From contig JAKUDP010000002.1 of NCBI GenBank assembly GCA_022570795.1, positions 1,612,001-1,676,000 of the forward strand: a DNA stretch of 64,000 bases, read 5' to 3'. The notes under the pieces were generated by a model. That model saw nothing but the letters and a program-made list of their open reading frames with translations, did no database searches and was not told the DNA's origin. Made by a program: the position numbers and the translations under genes. Shown in pieces: positions 22,655 through 32,192 of this stretch (positions are counted from its first letter, which is position 1; the number at the start of each line of letters is the position of its first letter). The DNA is from Sphaerulina vaccinii. Lineage: Eukaryota; Ascomycota; Dothideomycetes; Mycosphaerellales; Mycosphaerellaceae.

Positions 22655-23591
22655 TTTGGAGGAACATCTGCATATACACCGATGGCAGCGGCATTGAAGG
22701 TCACGTAGGGGCAGCAGCCGTCTGCCTGTCAGCGGATCGAACAGAAAGTGCATATATGGGCACGGATACAGTTTCAACCGTGTACGCTGCAGAGCTACAA
22801 GGTATCAACCCTGCTTTAAAGATCGCCCAAGAGAATCGACCTTGAAACCAGCAACCCACGACATGTTGCCATATGGACGGACAACCAAGCAGCAATTCGA
22901 TCGCTAATCCGCGCCGAAGGACGGTCCGGAGCATATATACTCAGCCAGATTGACCACCGAATGGACACGATTCACCTTGAAGGCCACTCGGTAACAGTCC
23001 GCTGTATACCGTTACATGAAGGCATCGGGGGGAAATGAAGCTGCCGATGTCGCCACCAAGGAAGCCTCAGGCTGGAGAGAGGGGCGACAAGACGGTACAG
23101 AGAACGTCAGAGCGGAACAGCCAGAAGAACCATACGTCGTCAAGGCCGCACTAAAGACGATGTGTAGACGGGAGATCGATTGGAAGTGGCAGACCTCGTG
23201 GCACCGTGGCAAGAAAGGAAGGTCCACGTACAGATATACACCAGCTCCGAGCAAGAAGGTCCTCCAACTCCATGAGGGACTGACCAAGCAGCAGAGCGCG
23301 CTAATCGTCCAGCTCCGCACCGAAAAGATCGGCCTAAGGAACTTTCTCTTCACCCGCAAGGTACCTGGTATCCAAAACCCTTTGTGCTACTGCCGGGAAG
23401 GACGACAAACCGTCCGACACGTGCTCCTGACGTGTCGGAGGCTGCGAGATCTGCGCAAGGAGAACATCGGCCGATTCCCTGGACGCACCAACCTCCGGAC
23501 CATCCTGAATAAGCACAGGCTAGCCACAAGGGCCGTCCAATTCATCGAACAGGCGCAGATCCTGGGGCAGAATAGGATCGGGGAGGAGTAG
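22655..23591 (+). pseudogene. LINE ORF2 3' half: RNase H and Cys/His tail (copy C)
   Basis: A frame at 22,666 onward gives IYTDGSGIEGHVGAAAV... and ...TVYAAELQGI, the start of a LINE RNase H. After a frameshift near 22,835-22,850 it continues with HVAIWTDNQAAIRSLIRAEG. A run of six G at 23,027-23,032, one too many, causes a second shift. The frame then runs open from about 23,034 to the stop at 23,591 with GNEAADVATKEASGW, ...LRTEKIGLRNFLFTRKVPG, and C-x-C ... HVLLTC. Little RIP is visible. The EN and RT portions are missing. This is a different subfamily from copies A, B and D, judged by the protein sequence. Confidence 0.85.
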
Positions 23592-23687
23592 ACGAGGTCG
23601 AACGCTGGGGGGAGACAGTAGGTACGCGGTCGGCGAAGGATGAGGCACAGCCTCGAGGAGCCTAAAACAACGAGGTCAGTAGAGAGA

Positions 23688-23733
23688 CAACCACCGCCTG
23701 TTTGTGCCTGCCAGCTTCGGCAGGCGGTGGTTG
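23688..23733 (+). other. Nested hairpin between LINE segments
   Basis: caaccaccgcctg (23,688-23,700) pairs perfectly with caggcggtggttg (23,721-23,733). Inside, gcctgcc (23,706-23,712) pairs with ggcaggc (23,719-23,725) around a 6-base loop, so the two stems compete. It lies between the end of LINE copy C and the ORF1 of the next copy, in what is probably a LINE 3' or 5' untranslated region. Confidence 0.6.
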
Positions 23734-23960
23734 ATGAGCAGAGTGAGGGTGAATGGGCCGGCTGGTCTATTGTTTACGTTTGTAGTGATAGTTGGCGACG
23801 TGGGGCCGTCCCGATCCGATCGGGAAGGTGTCGGCGGGCAGCCAAGCCCTTGCTTCCGGGCATAGCCGCGTCTTGCAGCAGCTGCAACCGTGTAGGACAA
23901 AACCAAACCAACCCATCACTTTCTTTAGCGACAGATAGCGAAATCAAGCGCGGACAGAGG

Positions 23961-25301
23961 ATGGCGGAACCTCCGGGAGACGAAGAGTATATCGTCGTGC
24001 GCCCAAAACGTGTAGCATCGCAGGGCACCATCAACTACCGGAGCCTGCATCGAGGCACACACACCCTGAATGCGACAAAGTCTAGGGCAGCGGGAGAAAA
24101 GAGGGCGGATATAGTAGAGCAGCCTAGGGAGAGTATACACCGAACGACGGCTGCGGAAGGTGACAATACACCACAGAGACAAATGCTGGCGCAGATGAAG
24201 CAAGCAGAAGAACGAGCTAAGCAGGCGGAAGGGCGAGCCAAGCAGGCGGAAGAACGAGTCAAACAGGCAGAACGGCGAGCGGAATATGCAGAAGAGAAAT
24301 TGAAACAAGTGGAGGAAATAGTCGCGAAGGTATCAACAATCGAACAAATGACAACTATGATACAAGAGCAAGTAGCAGTGAGCATTCAGCAGCAAGTAGC
24401 CACGAGCATCCAGGAACAACTAGCTAACGTAGACGTGCCTACTAATGGAAGTCGCTCATACGCCGAGGTAGCACGTACGCCCCCAGACAGTCAACCAAGC
24501 AACATCCGCAGCCTCACTATAAGCACAACCCCATCAGCTTTCACAAACTCCCTCTATTACACGGTGGACATCTCGATAGCCGATGAGGCCGAGAAAGCGA
24601 AGACCCACCCCTGCGTGGTCCGGGAGTGTGTAGAGAGAGAGATGCGAGGAGTCGAAGGACAAGAACGGTGGCGCTGTGTGGCAGTCACCAAGAACCCACG
24701 CAACGCCGACCGGATCCGAGTGGCTTGCAGGGACGAGGGCGAGTTAGCACGGGTCAAAGAGGCGATGTTAAAGACCGCAGCCGCGACACCGGGAAGCCGC
24801 GTGCTACGGGACCAGCTCTATCCGATTAAGGTCGACAACGCCAACCACACGGCCGTGATCACCGAGACAGGGGAACTCCGACCGGGAGTGATGGAGATGC
24901 TGGAAAAAGAGAACGAGACCAAAATCGTCAAGATCGTATGGATCAGCCGAAAGAATAGTATGAAGGCATACGGGTCGATGATCGTCTACCTAACGAAAGC
25001 CAACGACGCGGCACGCCTGTTACAAGACTACTACTTCCACGTGGCAGGAGAATCGGCATACACCCGGGTTTGTGAACCGCGCCGGCGAACAATGCAGTGC
25101 TACAGGTGCCAGGAGATGGGCCACATCGCACACACGTGCAGCAAACCACAGAGGTGTGCCAGGTGCGCGCAGGAAGGCCACCGCCACACCGAGTGCATTA
25201 CCGAGATTTTGGTTCAAAAATGCAACCCATGTGGCGGAACCCACGAATCGTATAGCAAGAACTGTCGAATACTGCATCCTCCCCCCGTCGCTAATGCCTA
25301 G
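23961..25301 (+). CDS. LINE (Tad1-like) ORF1, Gag-like RNA-binding protein
   Basis: An open frame of 446 codons. The in-frame ATG at 23,640 would add 107 residues but runs through the hairpin region. ATG 23,961 is preferred because the 25 bases around it recur at 40,983-41,007. N-terminal third: a Lys/Glu-rich coiled coil built of tandem seven-residue units (KQAEERA, KQAEGRA...) at about 24,197-24,300, then SYAEVA. C-terminus: two CCHC zinc knuckles, C-Y-R-C...H...C and C-A-R-C...H...C, plus a third Cys/His cluster (25,095-25,265). This is the nucleic-acid-binding chaperone of the LINE particle. ORF2 does not follow; repeat R begins within about 50 bp of the stop. Confidence 0.85.
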   Translation: MAEPPGDEEYIVVRPKRVASQGTINYRSLHRGTHTLNATKSRAAGEKRADIVEQPRESIHRTTAAEGDNTPQRQMLAQMKQAEERAKQAEGRAKQAEERVKQAERRAEYAEEKLKQVEEIVAKVSTIEQMTTMIQEQVAVSIQQQVATSIQEQLANVDVPTNGSRSYAEVARTPPDSQPSNIRSLTISTTPSAFTNSLYYTVDISIADEAEKAKTHPCVVRECVEREMRGVEGQERWRCVAVTKNPRNADRIRVACRDEGELARVKEAMLKTAAATPGSRVLRDQLYPIKVDNANHTAVITETGELRPGVMEMLEKENETKIVKIVWISRKNSMKAYGSMIVYLTKANDAARLLQDYYFHVAGESAYTRVCEPRRRTMQCYRCQEMGHIAHTCSKPQRCARCAQEGHRHTECITEILVQKCNPCGGTHESYSKNCRILHPPPVANA

Positions 25302-25339
25302 CGTCTTGAAGGTTCTCAAGACCGCGAGCACGAATCCAC

Positions 25340-26597
25340 GGCAGCGGCGGCGGACCTGCTCGCTACAGACACCCCCTCAGGGCGGGGCACTTATGCTGGG
25401 TTCAAAGCAACGCATGTGACGTCGAACTGGCCAGGTGCCCATCTCTTGACATCCTTACCACGACAGAGCGAATGAGATGTGAACGGGAGATGTTCTGTAG
25501 CGTGGACGGCGCGATGCAGGTTGTGAGGCGCAGGAAGCAAGCTGGGTGAGCTTAGCGTCATTGTCACCGCCAGTAACAATCTGCTAAGTTCAAGTTAGGT
25601 CTCACAGCCCATAAGGTGCGGCGGAAGTGAGTGACGGATTTCGCGGCCCCGTACAATCCGAGAGCTCTCCACCGAAAAGGCAAGATGACCCATTGGCCGA
25701 CTCGCCTGATGGACTTGTGGATGAGGCAAGTGACCTCGCACACAGTCTGAAACATCGTCACTGCGCTTCCGGAAAACACGCGGAAGTTAATAGCAGTGAT
25801 AACGAAATAAGACCGTGGAAACCGCGAAGGCATCGCCGAGCGATTGGCAGTCATCCTTTAAGGATTCCAGACACCGGTAGTCCTCGAGGTCAGAGTCGAT
25901 TGAGCGGCGCTTCGAATGGTAGCTCGCACCCACAAAGAGCATTCAATTCCACGAACCTCCTGGATGCACTCCGGCCAGGACCGCCAGCCGATGTAGAGTG
26001 GTGGGCGTGCTCGTCGGTTTCCCATACAACGCGGACCTATCAACTATGCCCGTTATGAATGGGAGTCTCGGTCTCGGTAGCTCGTGCGACGACCACTCAC
26101 GGGTGGGTCGTTCAAGGCCCGCCCGCAACGATATCGCTAAGGACGATTGCGTAAGTATGAAATGTTTTATTTGTCCTTGCGTGCGCTGCTAACGAGAATA
26201 GTCTTCATGCGAAGAGGGTCAACATCATTACTCTAAACGCAAACCTCGGCATAACCACAATCGCTCGAAAGCCTTGCTACACGCGGTCTATTCCGCTATT
26301 GTTGCCTACCTACACCGCTCTGCAAACTCCAACTCTCGGATGCCGCGTAGAGGTGTTAAAAAGCAAACTCGCCAACGCGCAGGCCTAGGTGCTGCTTCCG
26401 GCGTCCAAGACCAAGTCCACTTGAATCCGCCCCAGTCTTAAGGATAAGCCCACATAGGTTATCGAGGAAATCATTAACAGCAGACGCAAGTACGGCAAAA
26501 CTTTCTACAAAGTGAAATAGAAGCCGACGTAGGAGCCTGCGGAAAGTTTGCAAGGGACCGCGGATAGTGCTATTGCTAAATTTCACTTAATGAATGC
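25340..26597 (+). pseudogene. Repeat R, near-unmutated copy: decayed intron-containing chromodomain gene
   Basis: This copy aligns with the RIPed segments 1290-1596, 7346-8263 and 15336-15362. It holds a decayed gene. A well-formed intron lies at 26,151-26,201 (gtaagt donor, gctaac branch, aatag acceptor, 51 nt). Upstream frames (25,627-26,058 and 25,998-26,150) are open but shifted relative to each other. Downstream, 26,452-26,594 encodes a C-terminal chromodomain-like stretch, VIEEIINSRRKYGKTFYKVK then EPAESL. TAG codons at 26,455, 26,518 and 26,530 sit where a chromodomain has Trp (TGG to TAG). Chromodomains bind methylated histone tails. Whether this was a host gene or a transposon protein is not clear. 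Confidence 0.6.
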
Positions 26598-28304
26598 TAG
26601 TTAGACCGCCAAATCGTCCGCAATAAGCCTCGGTGCCCTATCTACGAAATGTGTCTATACCCGATCCGCGAGTTGCAGGGCCCTACACGTGCTAGTAAAT
26701 CATTAGAAGCTCTGCATATGCACGGCGCGAGAGATGAAGTAGCTGATCGGGGTTTCCATGTATAAGACTCAAATAATCGATAACAATCGGACCGGTTGAC
26801 GGGCTCACTTCCTCATATCCCGGACTGCAAGCATGTACGGTATGATTATGTTGCCAATTAACACCTCTGGATTAGGTAAAATGCTACAGGCGGATCCTTT
26901 TTAAGGCGCTACAAGAAGTATGAGCTCGTACAACGGTGCCTATCCATTGTTGTGGGACACATGGGTCTTCCGTCGTACCCACGTCCCCGCAAATGGTGGA
27001 GACGGTTCGAAGCCGTGGCTGATCGCAATTTGTACGCCAGTCCAACCGCCACTTGGTAGAGTGTATCGCCATTTCCCCTATTTCGGGTTGAACTGGTGTA
27101 TGCATTCATTTACTCCTTGGAAATGATAGCCTCGAGGTGCCTGGACGTGATCCATCTTCCACCAGTGCTAGAATTGCAGCCGTCGCCAGTACAGATGGAT
27201 TCCGTTGACCGCCTGCTTCCGCGGCGGTGGGCCGACGCGAGGCTGAACTTCCTGCAGATTTTCATGCGTGGTCTCCTATTACGGACTCACTATTCTCCTT
27301 CCAGCAATGACACAAGTTTGTTCCCGTCCTTGTCAACATTCTCGTCATATGCTGGTCAGTGCTGTGGTTGACCGGAAGATCGACGTCCTCCCGCTAGCGA
27401 CCGAGGACGCACAGCCACTGTCTCCCTAGTAGCATCCCAATCGCTGGTATACACGAATCACTGTGCCAATCTGTTGTTTACGTTGCTCATGCCCGTGCTT
27501 CTCAAGTGCGCCTAATGCGGATGCAAGAAGTAACACTCTCGAAAGGGGCCGGTTGCCGCTATCGCTTTCGAATCACCATACTCGCGCTGTTCAGCATCCT
27601 CGATGACACAGCTAAGGATATTCCACTTACGCGTTCGACGATGCTGCCTACACATCGTGCGGCGATCCGAAGCATTTTTCTCGGAGCAGCCCGCATGGCA
27701 CACGAACACGGATATCGTAGCAATTCCATAGGTAAAGAACGAGCTGTGCACGACTCGGGTTTATTATAACTTTATCCATTCCGAGCATCTCTCCGTCCCA
27801 CGCGTTTTTAGAAAACGTGCATGGCGAAGGCGAGGATAGGTAAAGGCCGACATCTCCCGGAACTTCGTTACACCACACTCGAGCAGACACGAGTTCAGGT
27901 CCTAAGAAGCCAGTCTCTCCTATCGGCAACACGGTATTATGAACGTATTGCTCCTGCTTTTCCGATAGTACGACTGTCAGGAAACGATGTCTAGTACTTT
28001 GCCCTATTATGCGATGCGAACATGATTACATTTCTGTTCCACTTGTCCAATAATCCACACACGCGAGCCACTCGGTAGGATCCCACTCCGAATGAAATAG
28101 TAGGCTAGAGAGGCCGTAGTCTGCATTCACTCGTCGCCAGGACTCGGAAGAGGTCTGCGACTGCTCCAGCCCGCGCTAGTGCTAAGATATATTCGTACTA
28201 TTACAAACGTCGGATGTTACAGACTGTGCATAGCTAAGTCTAGCCTCGATAGTACGAAGCGTGTTATTTATAACATCAATCTCGCTTTTCAGCTGTGCTA
28301 AGAT
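26598..28304. other. Intergenic or decayed sequence
   Basis: Composition is normal. Only short frames occur. The best is 27,648-27,932 on the minus strand (94 codons), which lies downstream of the Zn2Cys6 pseudogene on the same strand and could be a shifted piece of its C-terminal part. No homology was recognised. Confidence 0.4.
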
Positions 28305-28790
28305 CTAGTAATAAGTCTCCGCTTGTTTAAGCACTTTCTCTATCGTATCGTCTCTCCTACGCAAATCTTTGTTAGTACAAAGCGGGCATCGGTATTCGGA
28401 GATGAACGTACGGTTGTGGTAGAACGTCTCGGTACTTGCAATCTGTCTGCTGTTCGATACATGACCGACACGGATTGCCACCTGTGTGCAAACGTAAGCA
28501 AGATCAGTATAGACGTCAGTTACGGACTGCGACATTTGCTTACTACAGCACTTTTGCCTGCGTTTCCGACATTCTTCGCACGCCTGGCTTATTAGCAAGC
28601 GAGGAAACGCTCTACAATAGGCAGTACCTACGACCCTAGTTTTGCTTTTCGTGCGCCCCAAGGATCTGTCGTTACAGGATACCAATGTCCGTAAGCTCGC
28701 ATGCCGCTTCTTACTAGCTGATATGCCGAGCAGCTGGAGTGTGGGCGTCGTGCTGCTCTGTTCTCTATGTTCTTGGCTAATGTATATCAT
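28305..28790 (-). pseudogene. Zn2Cys6 transcription factor, three exons, truncated
   Basis: The spliced reading joins 28,544-28,790, 28,412-28,481 and 28,305-28,356. Introns are 28,482-28,543 (gtaagc...acacag) and 28,357-28,411 (gtacgt, tactaac branch, gcgtag). Splicing restores a perfect fungal binuclear zinc cluster: C-x2-C-x6-C-x5-C-x2-C-x6-C (ACEECRKRRQKC, then NPCRSCIEQQTDCKY). A linker and the start of a coiled coil follow (DDTIEKVLKQAE). TAG at 28,305-28,307 ends the frame, but the same frame stays open for 38 more codons of coiled-coil character, so a CAG-to-TAG nonsense change is likely. The start at 28,790 is uncertain; the cluster is usually nearer the N-terminus. Confidence 0.7.
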
Positions 28791-28939
28791 ATTCCACGCA
28801 GTAGGTATCTCTTTGCCGGAGCTTAAGTGGAAGCCAGACTGCCGTGCCGTCCTACCGTTCACATTGCCAGGCACTTTGTTTGATGCGATGTCGGAGTCTA
28901 TATGTGATGCAGTTTTTAACTCTGACTGCCGGCGAGAGC

Positions 28940-29350
28940 TCAGAACGGCCAATGGCAGGGCAACGACTGAAAGTCAAGGGAGAGCTTGAACTTTAGAAGA
29001 AGCATAACACGCCGCTGAAGCGGGCTGCACACATTCCCCTGGAGACCGACCAACTGCTTAGATGTCAATATGCGGTACGTCCTCTCGGAAGATGCAACGT
29101 TCACCTGCACGATGAGAAGGCCAGTCCGCAGCCTTGAGCCATCTTCGGCCCCCTGCGTTATGCACACCGCCGGAATGCGTGCGTGCATCTTCGTCTCTTC
29201 GCTGTCGGAAGCTCCGATCCGACTGGACACCGCGAACATTGAGCTGCATATACTCTTAACGCCGCGTTTAAGAGAGCTGATTTTAAGCGCCGATCGTGCA
29301 AAGCCGTAGAATATGGAGGCATTAGTAGTTTGCAGGTTGCGGTCTTCCAT
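28940..29350 (-). CDS. Hypothetical protein
   Basis: A 136-codon frame from a true ATG. No signal peptide, membrane segment or known motif is visible; the sequence is basic with scattered cysteines. It lies between the Zn2Cys6 pseudogene and another minus-strand frame (29,420-29,761) and could be an exon of one gene with it. I do not recognise it and cannot exclude a chance frame. Confidence 0.25.
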   Translation of the reverse strand: MEDRNLQTTNASIFYGFARSALKISSLKRGVKSICSSMFAVSSRIGASDSEETKMHARIPAVCITQGAEDGSRLRTGLLIVQVNVASSERTYRILTSKQLVGLQGNVCSPLQRRVMLLLKFKLSLDFQSLPCHWPF

Positions 29351-29419
29351 AGCCGCATCGTCGGACTCGCGTGCATAGTTTAGCTGAACTTATGCTTCGC
29401 AGAAACGCATTGCGAAAGA

Positions 29420-29761
29420 TCAGTCGGCGAAACCGAATACCCAGCAAAAAGAAAACGCTGGTTGATTTCTCCACGAACAGGGCTGGCAACACTTCATATA
29501 CTGACGTTTCCCAGATTGCAACAATTGCATGTGCACAAGATTTGCGCGTGGTGGCAATGGACCGAAGCCCGTCACCAACAACGTCCAAGGATCGCTGCAG
29601 TCAAAGGCAAATGAGACATACTCTCCACTCAGTAATGACTGGTCTCGAACGTTCTTGGATGACAGAGCGCTTAGTGCATTGACCACTGCGACACTGACTA
29701 ACTGGTCCGTGCGGTGAACTAGCATCCGGTAAATGCCGAGTATCCGAGTGGTCGTCGACAT
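29420..29761 (-). CDS. Hypothetical protein
   Basis: A frame from ATG at 29,761 (114 residues), with a Ser/Thr-rich start and a hydrophobic middle. No family recognised. Its distance to the next minus-strand frame (about 70 bp) would fit a short intron, but no convincing donor was identified. Confidence 0.25.
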   Translation of the reverse strand: MSTTTRILGIYRMLVHRTDQLVSVAVVNALSALSSKNVRDQSLLSGEYVSFAFDCSDPWTLLVTGFGPLPPRANLVHMQLLQSGKRQYMKCCQPCSWRNQPAFSFCWVFGFAD

Positions 29762-30236
29762 ATCAAATGCTAGCGAATGGTCGACCGAATAGGCAGAGTG
29801 ATCGCTCTGCGCCGTTGGGCACACCGCAACCCTCTTTCTGGGATTTTTGATTTGAAGACCGACATTTTATCATCGATCGGTCTTGGAAGGATTTCCAACG
29901 TCGTCCTGCTGCGTCGCTTTGAAATGAGAGCAACAGCAAAACGTCCTTGGCTGCGTGACCAGATCGCGCCGCGCCTCGCCAGAGCAATATCGGTACTGTC
30001 GAAACGGGTGATTGACTGGCCGGCTACGACAGAACACCTGCCGAACAGTGTGTTCCAACGCACAGGAAGCTAACCCTTCGGGTTCATGGTCAGTGTTTGC
30101 TGACCGACCACGGTGCATAGTGGTCAAGCGAACGGTAACCTTGGCTGAGCTGTTTCTGCTTTTCGTTGGTCGTAGTCTCCGTATGTTTTGTCGCAGATGA
30201 AGGGGTTCTGACGTGTCCATAATACAAATACACATC

Positions 30237-31289
30237 CTACTGGTCGTCGTCAATTTTCAGTTTCTTCCTGGATTGTTGTATTTCCTGGTCCAGGTTTTCG
30301 AGCTTGCGCTTTGCCAAAGCGAGCTCGTTCTGCGTCGCTGTAGCCACCTCTACAGCGTTACGAGCAGCCTCGGATTCAAGATGTGCCTGTTTCGCGATGC
30401 GCTCTTGCTCCTCTGCCTTCGCTTGCAGCTTGGCGAGCTGTTTCTTGAGCTCATCAACGTCAGCATGTGTATCCTTGCTTTTCATATCTTCTAACGTGTC
30501 GGCTCGCTGTCGTTGCAACCTATGGATTTGCATCACAAGCTTGCCATAGTACAAATCCTGTGTATCATCTTGATTTCCTTCCAATGGGTTCTTGGGCCAT
30601 GTCCGATGGCTTTCTCTGTCGCACGCAGTGCGACTCGCGATTTCGCTTATACGGGCCAATTCTTGCTGATCACGTGACGCGATGTCACAATCGTGTTCGC
30701 TGCTATTTTGTGTAAGGGCTTGTGTTGAATCTTGTAGATTGCAGTGCGGAGCAAGCGCAGAACTTCGGATTTCCTCTTCCATCTTGTCTACGCACGCAGA
30801 GGCGTCGCCTTCCTCATCTAAATCATCAGCTGAGGGCATTTCTTGCCGCGCATTCGACTCGTTGGCGTTCTCGTGTCCAATGGAAAATGTATTTTGCCCA
30901 ACTACCCCTGTATCGAGACCAGTAGCCGCTATAGAGTGATGTGCAACCGTGGAGTTGGACGACAACGTCCACACGAACCCGAGCTGCTTTGAGCCTTCCA
31001 CCTCATATCTCCACAACTTGGGGTCTTTCTTATTCGCCTGGGCGCTTAATGTCGCTTGAAGTGATGCTTTCAATTTGTCCCTAGGCCGGTCGAGGAATGC
31101 CTCGGGTCGAGATTTCTCAAGCCATTTCAGAATGTCTTGGGTTCGCAGGCCTTCCGGATTCGCTCTGAGTGCTTCGCAAATGAGGCTGAAATTCGTGCGA
31201 TGTGTTGGTGTACAGGCAAGCTCGGTCGCACGGTCTCCAGGGTAAGGCGTCGCTCTCGAGACGCTATGTCCACGTGAACTTGGAGTCAT
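30237..31289 (-). CDS. Nuclear protein with winged-helix-like N-terminus and C-terminal coiled coil
   Basis: A single exon of 350 residues from ATG 31,289; the frame extends 12 codons upstream without an ATG. Residues about 30-110 (ALRANPEGLRTQDILKWLEK...PKLWRYE...FVWTL) have the helix-helix-strand pattern of a winged-helix DNA-binding fold, similar in outline to fungal forkhead/GDS1-like domains. The middle is acidic and low-complexity. The last 90 residues are a strong Lys/Glu/Ala coiled coil ending in a basic RKKLK motif that may be a nuclear signal. Fully open, with no RIP-type stops. The DNA-binding role is inferred from shape, not from a diagnostic motif. Confidence 0.65.
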   Translation of the reverse strand: MTPSSRGHSVSRATPYPGDRATELACTPTHRTNFSLICEALRANPEGLRTQDILKWLEKSRPEAFLDRPRDKLKASLQATLSAQANKKDPKLWRYEVEGSKQLGFVWTLSSNSTVAHHSIAATGLDTGVVGQNTFSIGHENANESNARQEMPSADDLDEEGDASACVDKMEEEIRSSALAPHCNLQDSTQALTQNSSEHDCDIASRDQQELARISEIASRTACDRESHRTWPKNPLEGNQDDTQDLYYGKLVMQIHRLQRQRADTLEDMKSKDTHADVDELKKQLAKLQAKAEEQERIAKQAHLESEAARNAVEVATATQNELALAKRKLENLDQEIQQSRKKLKIDDDQ

Positions 31290-31292
31290 ATC

Positions 31293-31883
31293 ATGAGACT
31301 GATACGAACGCCACCCAGCGACCACGGACTGCGATGCGGTCGCAAGGTGAGCGAGGCCACAAGGTTCGCTGCCCTTATCCTAGTTAGCGGACCGAGACAA
31401 GTCACCATGTACAAAAGAGATCCTCGAACGCCGATATCAACATACCATTTCTTATTCAAGAGAAGGTGTCGGGAGACGGACAGACGTATGAGTGTGGGTG
31501 CCGTTCGAGCGTCTGCGCGCGCCATGGGAGATGCTATTTGTCTCAGGGTGACACGACTTATGCACGCTCTGCTATCGCGAATTCGACTTGCGCGCCAAGC
31601 GCTACGCATGCGTCCCAAATTAGCATTTCGCAGACGGTCGAATGAACAGCTGCTATTTAGCGCTCAAAGGAAACCCTGCACGCCCTCAACGCAAGCAGAC
31701 TGCTCGGTGGAGACAAAACTCGCAAGACCTCCAAGTATGCCCGGGTATGAAAAACGAATAGCACAAGGAGGGATTTCACTTGGGCGCCGGCCACAATTTC
31801 TCCCTCTTCAGCAAATCGGTAGCAACTCCCCGCGTGATTCCAGAAGGAACTCAATTTGGTGTATGAAAACAAATTCAATCTAA
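31293..31883 (+). CDS. Hypothetical protein, divergent from the winged-helix gene
   Basis: A 196-codon frame with an ATG only 3 bp beyond the start codon of the gene on the other strand. It is very rich in Arg and Ser, with no motif recognised. So short a divergent spacing is implausible for two real genes. The frame may be chance or part of the neighbour's 5' leader. Confidence 0.15.
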   Translation: MRLIRTPPSDHGLRCGRKVSEATRFAALILVSGPRQVTMYKRDPRTPISTYHFLFKRRCRETDRRMSVGAVRASARAMGDAICLRVTRLMHALLSRIRLARQALRMRPKLAFRRRSNEQLLFSAQRKPCTPSTQADCSVETKLARPPSMPGYEKRIAQGGISLGRRPQFLPLQQIGSNSPRDSRRNSIWCMKTNSI

Positions 31884-32192
31884 TCACGCGCCAGGTTGCC
31901 CGGAGCTTACCGAGACTACTCCATAGTCTTTCTTCCTTCATCCCTATGGCAAGAACGGATTGCAGTCTCGAACTTGTAGCCTAGCGCGTCTCTGATTGGA
32001 GATGAAGTGATTCCAGACCATGCTCGGTAGCACCGCCAATTCTAGCTTCATGGTCCAGAAAACTTCAACAGCTTCTGTATGCGAATTCATGTCGTACTAG
32101 GCTTGTAATGATGTCACTCGCGGACAGGGATGGGTCATCCATTCTCGAGGCCGACGCTTAATTTGCGAACAAATGCTGTCCACAGCAGCGGC

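Noticed and set aside
28642..28989. Plus-strand frame with a membrane-like stretch, possibly a second small secreted protein
   Set aside because: It is antisense to the first exon of the Zn2Cys6 pseudogene, has few cysteines after the hydrophobic segment, and shows no splice or family support.
30213..30939. Several plus-strand frames rich in Leu, Ser and Cys
   Set aside because: They mirror the Lys/Glu-rich coiled coil of the intact minus-strand gene at 30,237-31,289.
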